From NCBI GenBank assembly GCA_036936605.1, contig JAUPFV010000001.1, positions 152,491,187 to 152,555,186 of the forward strand: a stretch of 64,000 nt of DNA. Reading direction: 5' to 3'. The number at the start of each line of letters is the position of its first letter. Position 1 is the stretch's first letter. The stretch is from Limnanthes douglasii subsp. nivea (lineage: Eukaryota; Streptophyta; Magnoliopsida; Brassicales; Limnanthaceae). Below, piece after piece: positions 57,530-64,000 of this stretch. Below the pieces are notes generated by a model. The model searched no databases. It saw only the letters and a list, made by a program, of their open reading frames with translations, and was not told the DNA's origin. The position numbers were made by a program, and so were the translations under genes.

Positions 57530-58312
57530 TGAGTTTAATGAAGTTCAAACTAAAGATATTCAATGAAGATAATGATTTCAACCTCAGGATAATTAAGTTT
57601 TGAATGTTCGTAGTACAAAACAGATTGGTTGATATCTTTGATGAGAAATATTTATAAAAGGTTGATGCCGAAATAATATCCAAAGCTCATAGTTTCCTAA
57701 AAATTATTTTAGTAGATGAATTGTTTTGAGAGTTATCTGAAGATCCTACAACATTTGGGATATGGAACTGGTTGGAAGCCATTTACATGAATATGTTCCT
57801 GTAATATATATATATATATATATATATATCAAGAAACAAATATAAATAGTCAATAACATGTTAGAAAGGAAATCTGAAAACACATGGATGGTTTTAGTAT
57901 AATCATTATTTATGTTATGTTGGCGTTAAGACAGAAGACAAGGATCATGTCATATCCCTCTTGAGTTCTCTTCCGAAGGTGTACAAGAAATTTCTGTACA
58001 CCATGCTCTACGAATTAAAGTGTCTTATGATGGTCGATGTAAAAAATACTATAAACTTGAAGGATCTTCAAAAGAAAATAGTTATGAAGGGTGAACCAAA
58101 TGTCTCAGACTAAGTGTAAGTGGGAATACATAAATAAAATATTCAAACAAGAAGGGAGGAAAATCTCGACCACATCTAGGGGATTTGCAACGGGTGTTAA
58201 AAAGAGATATTATCTCTGCAAGACAGAGGGTCATATTATTAGGAAATGCCCAAGGCCGAAGCCAGAGATGCTACAATTGTTTCGGATGATTATGAGTACG
58301 GTGATGGTTTAG
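57530..58312 (+). pseudogene. copia gag relic
   Basis: MSLMKFKLKIFNEDNDFNL, LVDIFDEK, LSEDPTTFGIWNWLEAIYM, then after an (AT)n insertion LLSSLPKVYKKFLYTMLY and finally CKTEGHIIRKC in a 73-codon frame (58091-58312). They match successive blocks of Tnt1-like gag, ending in a CCHC knuckle whose first Cys is Tyr. Several frame changes and stops are present. Confidence 0.7.
57804..57829. repeat. (AT)n microsatellite
   Basis: A pure AT run inside the gag relic. It interrupts the coding sequence after AIYMNMF. Confidence 0.97.
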
Positions 58313-58334
58313 TGGATTTTAATTCTAAGTAAAG

Positions 58335-59245
58335 TAACAAATGGGTGTTGGATTTAGGTTCTTTATTTTACATGACTTCCACCAAACATTGGTTCAAAAA
58401 TATGAGATTATTTGATGATGGAAAAGTCATCATTGGAAATGACGAGTCATGTGTTGTCAAAAGAATATGAATTGTTCGGCTTAGGTAATCTATATGACTT
58501 GAGATATTAATAATAAATGTGAGCTGCATGCACAAAGTAAACAAAAAAAACATTATTTTTATTGGAATTTTAGACGAGGAAAGTTTACTTATAAGGGTGA
58601 AGACGATAGATATATGGTCTTGCAAGACTCGCTTGTTGTTGTGAAATGGTGTGTTAGTTTTTGAAGAGTCTAAGGTGGTAGGGGTTTGTTAAGTGTGGAG
58701 AAGATTCAACCAAGTTGTGGCATCTGAGGCTTTGGCATGTAAGTGATAAAAGCTTTATTGAGCTTAAAAATAATAGTTTTTGGATGTTAGCACAATTCAG
58801 AATTAGCATTTTTTTTAAAGTTGTGCGTTAGATAAAAGAAAAAGGGTTAAGTTTGTGTTTACTGACCAGAAAACTAGTGATGTTCTTGACTATGTTTATT
58901 AGGATATTTGGGGTGTGATACATAAACCTACTATGGATAGTACAAGGTGTTTCATATCCTGGATTAATGACTGCTCCAGAAAAAATATGAGTTATTCTTT
59001 TAAAGACTAATGATGAAGCATTTGATGCTTAAGAACATGAAAAAGTTAATAGAGAATCAGATTGGAGAGATACTGAAGAAGTTACAAACTGATGATCGTT
59101 TCGAATAAGTGAAGAGGCATTCTGTAACTATTATTAAAAAAATGGCATTTCTAGACACTGAACCATGAGAGAAACTCCCAAAATAGTAAGTTCACTGAAA
59201 GAATGAACCGAGCCTTTCTAAAAAAGGTTAGGTATGATGAGGACA
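58335..59245 (+). pseudogene. copia protease and integrase relic
   Basis: NKWVLDLGSLFYMTSTKHWF is the protease site with DSG changed to DLG. Then IGNDESC. The integrase part has LWHLRLWHVSDKSFIEL (His zinc site), CALDKRKRVKFVF, LDYVY..DIWGV (first Asp), LQTDDRFE (second Asp) and ERMNRAFL (after the catalytic Glu). Frame changes and stops are frequent. The rest of pol is missing. Confidence 0.7.
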
Positions 59246-59249
59246 AAAA

Positions 59250-59460
59250 TATCTGAAGGGAAAATTGGACAGGTGGGCATTTAGGTTAGTATTTATTTCA
59301 TAAATAGAAAATTGTAAATTTAAGAATATTTATTTGAGCTTAATCGTATTTAGCCTATTTTGTATAATTGACCTATTATTTGTGCTTGATCATTTAGGCC
59401 CATGTGCTTGGTATATGGCCCACAAATCCAGAATAGAGACATGAAAGCTTTTTGTGTTTC
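59250..59460. other. Short unassigned stretch between two elements
   Basis: AT-rich sequence between the copia integrase relic and the gypsy integrase relic. No feature was recognised. Confidence 0.4.
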
Positions 59461-59464
59461 CCAA

Positions 59465-60060
59465 TGGATTCAACATTGTTTCTCCTCACCTTTCCACCCT
59501 CAAGGTTATTGGAAAATATAAGTTGTTAACATAACCATATTGATTGGGGTGAATAAATATTTTAGAAGAGGCAGCGGGAAAATGACTAAATTATCTGTAA
59601 GAAGTATTATGGTCTTATCACACTACCTCATGAACAACAACACAAGAATCCCCTTTTGCTTTAGTATATGAGATGGATGTGACAATGTCAGCCGAACCTA
59701 CCCTCCCATCATTCTCAGTGAGATTTACTTCAAAAAAGATAATGATATAACCAAGAGAGTTGTGTTAGACTTGATAAAAAAAGAAACATGGCCCATATGA
59801 GATCAATTCATTGTCAAACCCTGATGAGAAGTAGGTATGCGTTCACGAGTTCAGAGAAGATAATTTAAAGTAGGGGATAAAGTTTTGAAAAAGTTCTTTT
59901 TATAAACCAAATATAAAAATCTAGGAAAATTAACACCTAGTTGGGAAATGTCATATTCAATTATTCAAAAAGTCAAGCCTAGAACATCCCAGTTAGCAGA
60001 TCAACAAGACAATCCTCTCTAACATCCTATAATATAGAACACTAAAGACTTTATCTTGAA
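59465..60060 (+). pseudogene. Integrase C-terminal relic
   Basis: SPFHPQGYW (core end), then HCQTLMRSRYAF, FKVGDKVLKKFFL and LGKLTPSWE. These align closely with HYQTLMRSRYVSK, FKVGDKVLRRFFL and LGKLAPNWE of the integrase at 26935-27201, showing the two elements are close relatives. Several frameshifts and stops are present. Confidence 0.75.
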
Positions 60061-60251
60061 TAGTTGTAAAATTAATATTTATTTTCTATTTTCTTATGTA
60101 AATATTCGGAGACATACTCTTTCGTACCCTGATGGCTCGGGGAGGTTTAAATCAGGTATGTGAACCACTTAAAAGTTAATCATATTGTACCTTTCGTAAT
60201 TCCTGCATTGTTTTATTATTGTGATTCCTCTATCTTTGATATCACACTTAA

Positions 60252-60455
60252 AAGGTTCCAGCAATATTTGGTCACGTGTAAAGGTTCCAACATTAGTTGG
60301 TCATAATTAAAAGGTTACAACAATAGTTGGTCATCTGTAAAGATTCCAACATTAGTTGGTCACAATTAAAAGGTTCCAACAATAGTTGGTCATGCGTAAA
60401 GATTTCAACATTACTTGGTTATGTGTAAAGGTTCCAGCATTATTTGGTCACAATT
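60252..60455 (+). repeat. 29/30-bp tandem array
   Basis: Seven units of the form AAGGTTCCAACA(T/A)TAGTTGG plus about nine bases. Spacings are mostly alternating 29 and 30 bp (29, 30, 29, 30, 29, 29), so the array behaves as a 59-bp dimer. It is unrelated in sequence to the 86-bp array at the same relative position in the full element. Confidence 0.93.
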
Positions 60456-60612
60456 AGAAATCCCAAGGGATAGTAATACGAATATAAATAATATATTGAC
60501 TTTTGAATAAAGAGAACCCGAAGAGATCAAATTTAAAGGGATCAAATTTGAAAGGATCTAAAAATTTAACCTTATCTTAATTCGGAGGAATATCTAAAAT
60601 ATATATGATTAA

Positions 60613-60825
60613 TTAACTTTGAGTAGTTGAAAGTAAATTCATTGGCACAACCAGAGCATATATACTTCTATCTGCTTCATTAGCAACTCTTAGATCATTA
60701 ATATTACCATCAACACATATGATTTCTTCTGACAAACCATCAACTTGCTCTTTCGATTCTTCGAAGGTCTTTTTATGACCTTCGCACTCCTTTGCGAGCT
60801 GAGTGATAGTTTCTTTCTATTAAAC
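60613..60825 (-). pseudogene. Antisense ORF C-terminus (coiled coil)
   Basis: The minus strand is open for about 70 codons to a TAA at 60615-60613: ETITQLAKECEGHKKTFEES, then EQVDGLSEEI and DLRVANEADRSIYALVV. The heptad-like Leu/Ile spacing and many Glu and Lys predict a coiled coil. Such regions end the antisense ORFs of some Tat elements, and its position after the tandem array and opposite to integrase supports this. The rest of the ORF is cut off by LINE C. Confidence 0.6.
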
Positions 60826-62340
60826 AGGCTGATTGACCTGTAGTCTTTTTACACCCTAAGAGAGTCTATTTTTGGAATTAGACAGATTGTTGTTTCATGG
60901 ATTCCAGTAGGAATTTGCATGCCTTTGAAAATTTCCTTTACTGTCTCACTCAGATCTTCTCCGATGATATTCCAGCAAGTCTTGAAGAAAATACCATTAT
61001 AACCACCAAGGCCAGGAATACCATTCCCATCCAGAGAGTTTATATTATTTAGGATTTCATCATTACTAGGAGTAGCCATCAACATTCTATTTTCATCAGT
61101 GGTAACAAGCTTGGGGATAATCTCAAGAAGACTTTCATCTTCATTGTTGTTGATTGAGTCAGCCAAAGTACTTTTAAAATATTCTGCTGCTGAATTACCA
61201 ATTGAGTCATTATCATCAATCCAGTTCTCACCATCATATATTCTTTGAATTTTATTCCTCTGCCTCCTTATCTTTACAAAATTATGAAATGCATCAGTAT
61301 TTCTATCGTTGTCTTTAAGCCAATTGGAGTTAGCTTCTTTAATCCAGTAGTTTCTTCTCTCTCAAGTAAATCAAGATGTAAACTTTTGGCTTTATCAAGA
61401 AGAATTTTATCATCAGGAGAATAAGATGACTGGTAGATGTTTTCTCTGAATAAGATCTCATCCTCAACTTGCTTTATAGAGTTAAAGACAGTTGTTAATA
61501 TGTTTTTGTTCCAACTCTTCAGTTCACCTTTAAGTCTTTTTAGTTTTTCTCAGATGTTTTTCAGTGGATCATCATATAATTCTTCTTTCCAATTATTCTC
61601 TACCATTTCCATGAAACCCTGGTGTCTAATACACATATTTAAGAATTTAAATGATGATTTAATCTGACCTTTGTTTTCTTGAAGAGATATGCAGATCGGG
61701 AAATGATCAGAATATGTGCTTGCAAGATGTTTTACTGAGGTGTTGCCAAAGTAGTTGGCCCAGTCATTGTTGTATAATACTCTGTCCAGTTGCTTCCACT
61801 TCCTGCCATTTTTCTAGGTATATCTTGATCCAAAAAATCTTGTTTCATTCAAGTGACAGTCAAGTAATAATGCATTAAATTCATCCATACTTCTAATATC
61901 AAGAGTAAAGCAGGATAATTGATCTTCAGGCTTTAATATTGCATTAAAGTCTCCCATCATCATACATTCAATGTTCTCTTTTTTAATTTCTCTAATTTTA
62001 TCCTTTGCTCCCTTGTGATTTAATCATAGACTATAGTGACTCTGAAACTTTTTCCATCACAATATGCTTTAGTTTCACATGTATCAGTTGATCATAGTTA
62101 GATAAAACTTCCACTTGATAATCCTTGGACAAAAAAACCCAGAATTTATTGTTAGTATCTCCAATGAAACCATCAAATCCCAGAATGTTAGAGATTTTAT
62201 CTAAATTTGAAGCATATATAAAAAAATCTTGAATTGCCATGAAAGAAACTTTCTCAGTTCTTTTAATAAATTTCAGCCTCCTGATAGTCTTCTTTGTGCC
62301 CCAACCCTCTCACATTCCAGTTTAGGATGTTGATGGTCAT
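60826..62340 (-). pseudogene. LINE C ORF2 relic (endonuclease and start of RT)
   Basis: ATG at 62340-62338 starts TINILNWNVRGLG. The endonuclease continues in pieces (62240-62031, FWVFLSKDYQVEVL; GDFNAIL near 61940; KWKQLDRVLY near 61790; YSDHFPI near 61700). The RT start is at 61166-60849 (NSLDGNGIPGLGGYNGIFFK, CLIPKIDS). The RT core, zinc-binding and RNase H regions are absent. Confidence 0.82.
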
Positions 62341-63855
62341 TTAGATTTAGTTTTGAAAGGTTTTACAGACCCTTTCAACTACAATATTTTGGAAGAACTT
62401 AAGTTTTTTGTTCTCCATCTCTCTGATATTTTTATTCTTCTTTTTCCAGTTTTTTTCTCATTTTGTTTTTCCATCAATCAGACTTAACCTTGGAGAATTT
62501 GGTAGACTACCAATATTATCTTCTATTTGAGAGTTGTTATTATGGTTAATATTTTCAACATATTTTATAGTGCCAAACAATTCTTCATTTTCAATTGCTT
62601 GGAATGCTTAAATTATCTCCGAATCTTTCACTTTTTTATCTGATTCAGTGTTGATCATTCTTTCTTTTGTAAGTGGTATTCTTTATTTTGTGACTGGTGC
62701 TGTGAGTTTCTCATTTTGTTGCATATTCTGCTGCATGCCATAAATTTTACCTCCATGAATAATTCTTGTACTGGTTCCAGTGCTTTCATCAATAATAGGA
62801 ACCAGTACCATTAACTTCACTTTGGGGAGGAGGTCTACTGCGTTTTAATTACTCATATGGCCATTAGATTTATTTGTGTTACTATCTTGTGCAATAGTAG
62901 TTACTTTATTTTTTTTTGCTCTTTTGCAGACTGTAGAAGTATGCCCCAAATAATAACATTCATTACAATAAGATGGTGGGGACATATAACGTATTTCTTT
63001 CCAGAAACCTTCACAATCTCGAAAGCCTATCCATATTTTTTCTGTGAGTTTTTTTATACATCCACCTCCAGCCATAACTTACAGCAATTGTGTCTAGCCC
63101 GATTTTTTTTTTCAGGTATCCACATCGATAGACGAGCGCCAATAGCTTTCCCAATAATCTTTATTGTTTCCTCGTTAGACATATATTCAAGTAAGTTTGG
63201 CAGACTTACCCAGACTGGTGAAACTGGACACTCGATGTTTGGAATAAAGAATTGTGTCCACTTAATCAGTCCCATAGTTCTTGATCCGCATTCCATACGT
63301 TCCGTTTCCACAACCTCTTAACATCTTCCTTGCAATTGAATTCTATAAAAATATGTCGATAGTCCCAGTGAGAGAGGTTATATCCTCTTGAAAATTTGAA
63401 AATGTCAAGGAATTTCTTGATGGTTTCAGTGGCCGATTTTCCAGTGAAAAAATCCCATATCAATGTCTGTTTTGAGTTGTTTTCCAGCTTTTCTTTATCT
63501 TTGTAATTAAATCTGACTTTGACAGGATCAATTATTTTCTCAATTAGGGTTTTCATGGATTGATTCTTCATGTTTTTGTTTAAAGAGATCCACAAACGAC
63601 TTTTGTTGGTTTGATATGTATCGAGATTTGACATCATTATGTTGTTGAGTCATAGATTCTTCATATATTGGGTTGATTCGAAGGGTAGCAGCCTTCTTTT
63701 GGATCAAACAGAATTGATCGTTATGTAGAGTTTGTTGATTCTGGGAGATAGACTCTCTTTTTTCTGGAAAATAGTTGAGGGAAGTCGGCAATAACAAAAT
63801 CTGGATTTGGTGTCGATTTAATTGAGCTTGGTGAATCTAGTTCTCCTTCATCCAT
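62337..63855 (-). pseudogene. LINE C ORF1 relic
   Basis: ATG at 63855-63853 begins MDEGELDSPSSIKS, and pieces cover the whole ORF1: DUF4283-like block (KQTLIWDFFTGK, WDYRHIFIEF, RLWKRNVWN), PVSPVWVSLPNLLEY, RARHNCCKLWLEVDV and the zinc knuckle YCNECYYLGHTSTVC (62845-63075), all matching LINE B ORF1. Several frame changes break it. Its last codons overlap the ORF2 start as ATGA. Confidence 0.85.
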
Positions 63856-64000
63856 GGTGTTTCCAGGGATTAAAACACATCAGAATTTCCGATTATAGAA
63901 GCCAAGTTAAGAAGATAAATCTTAAAGCTCTTTGTTCCCCCTCTTCACTAAATCTCATCATGAATAAACTAAATGCATTTTATATAGATTTTTCGCATCT

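Larger units (their letters stand above)
56480..59250 (+). mobile_element. Decayed Ty1/copia element (Tnt1/Tork-like)
   Basis: An LTR-like leader (about 56490-57190) has short GACGTGAAACATC repeats (56662-56712) and, near its end, GGATGTAGAATTTC...GAACCACGTAATTTGTCTTGTG, a U5-like pattern of Tork-type elements. A degenerate primer site (TTTAGTAAGAGCCA, about 57209) follows, then gag (57530-58311), a protease relic (about 58335-58480) and an integrase relic (58720-59245). It stops abruptly at 59250, where a different sequence and then a Ty3/gypsy integrase begin. The 5' border is approximate. Confidence 0.65.
59461..60825 (+). mobile_element. Fragment of a second Tat-type Ty3/gypsy element
   Basis: It contains an integrase C-terminal half on the plus strand (59465-60060), a 29/30-bp tandem array (60252-60455) and the end of an antisense coiled-coil ORF on the minus strand (60825-60613). 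This is the same succession as at 28144-24203 in the full element. It is cut on the right by LINE copy C at about 60826 and on the left near 59460. Confidence 0.7.
60826..64000 (-). mobile_element. LINE copy C (family 2), 3' half missing
   Basis: Read right to left: 5' region (64000-63856), ORF1 (63855-62337) and ORF2 (62340 to about 60826). ORF2 ends in the RT just after the DYRSISL (RT2) motif, where antisense-ORF sequence begins. Frameshifts and stops occur throughout. The endonuclease and ORF1 motifs match copies A and B. The element may extend past the right edge of the window. Confidence 0.88.

Noticed and set aside
62857..63321. 154-codon plus-strand open frame
   Set aside because: It is the complement of LINE C ORF1, which shows the zinc knuckle and matches LINE B.

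Overview
The window is nuclear DNA of a flowering plant, probably a eudicot: it is AT-rich and consists almost entirely of nested, mostly decayed retroelements of kinds found together only in plants. These are Ty3/gypsy elements of the Tat type (archaeal-type second RNase H, antisense ORF), Ty1/copia elements primed by initiator tRNA-Met, L1-type LINEs with a CCHC ORF1 and a C-terminal RNase H, a tRNA-derived SINE and a Stowaway-like MITE. I found no intact ordinary host gene, no rRNA or tRNA gene and no CRISPR.

Layout. 0.4-3.8 kb: a rearranged minus-strand LINE of one family. 4.1-5.1 kb: a CT microsatellite, then a 26-bp minisatellite between two diverged 120-bp direct repeats. 5.5-10.3 kb: a decayed plus-strand Ty3/gypsy gag-pol, followed at 11-14.3 kb by what look like remains of its antisense ORF. 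15.3-16.8 kb: an 80-bp tandem duplication and two host-gene fragments side by side (profilin-like and FG-nucleoporin-like). 18.1-20.5 kb: a 1231-bp tandem duplication with under 1 percent divergence, beginning inside a promoter-like region. 21.3-22.3 kb: a decayed copia gag. 22.3-22.6 kb: a complete SINE with 15-bp target-site duplications. 22.8-32.5 kb: a 9.7-kb Tat-type Ty3/gypsy element on the minus strand with both LTRs, primer-binding site, gag, a shortened protease-RT, two RNase H domains, integrase, an 86-bp tandem array and a plus-strand antisense ORF with its own promoter-like region. 32.7-32.9 kb: a MITE.

33.8-44.2 kb: a decayed LINE (copy A) split by a 4.8-kb copia element (38130-42896) with a perfect TACTC target duplication. 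46.0-51.8 kb: a nearly intact LINE (copy B) of the same family as A. Its ORF1 and ORF2 overlap at TAATG, ORF2 has one in-frame stop, and the insertion is bounded by an AATTACATTTTTTT-like duplication. 52.4-59.2 kb: a possible copia LTR, a relic LINE (D) and a relic copia. 59.5-60.8 kb: a second Tat-type integrase tail, again followed by a tandem array and an antisense coiled-coil ORF. 60.8-64 kb: LINE copy C, minus strand, with its 5' part present and its 3' half missing.

Within each element the genes follow the usual order. LINE ORF1 is an RNA-binding protein and ORF2 supplies endonuclease, reverse transcriptase and RNase H. In the LTR elements gag and pol make the particle, cDNA and integration complex. 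Almost all copies carry stops or frameshifts, so mobility now would need proteins supplied in trans. LINE B is the closest to functional.
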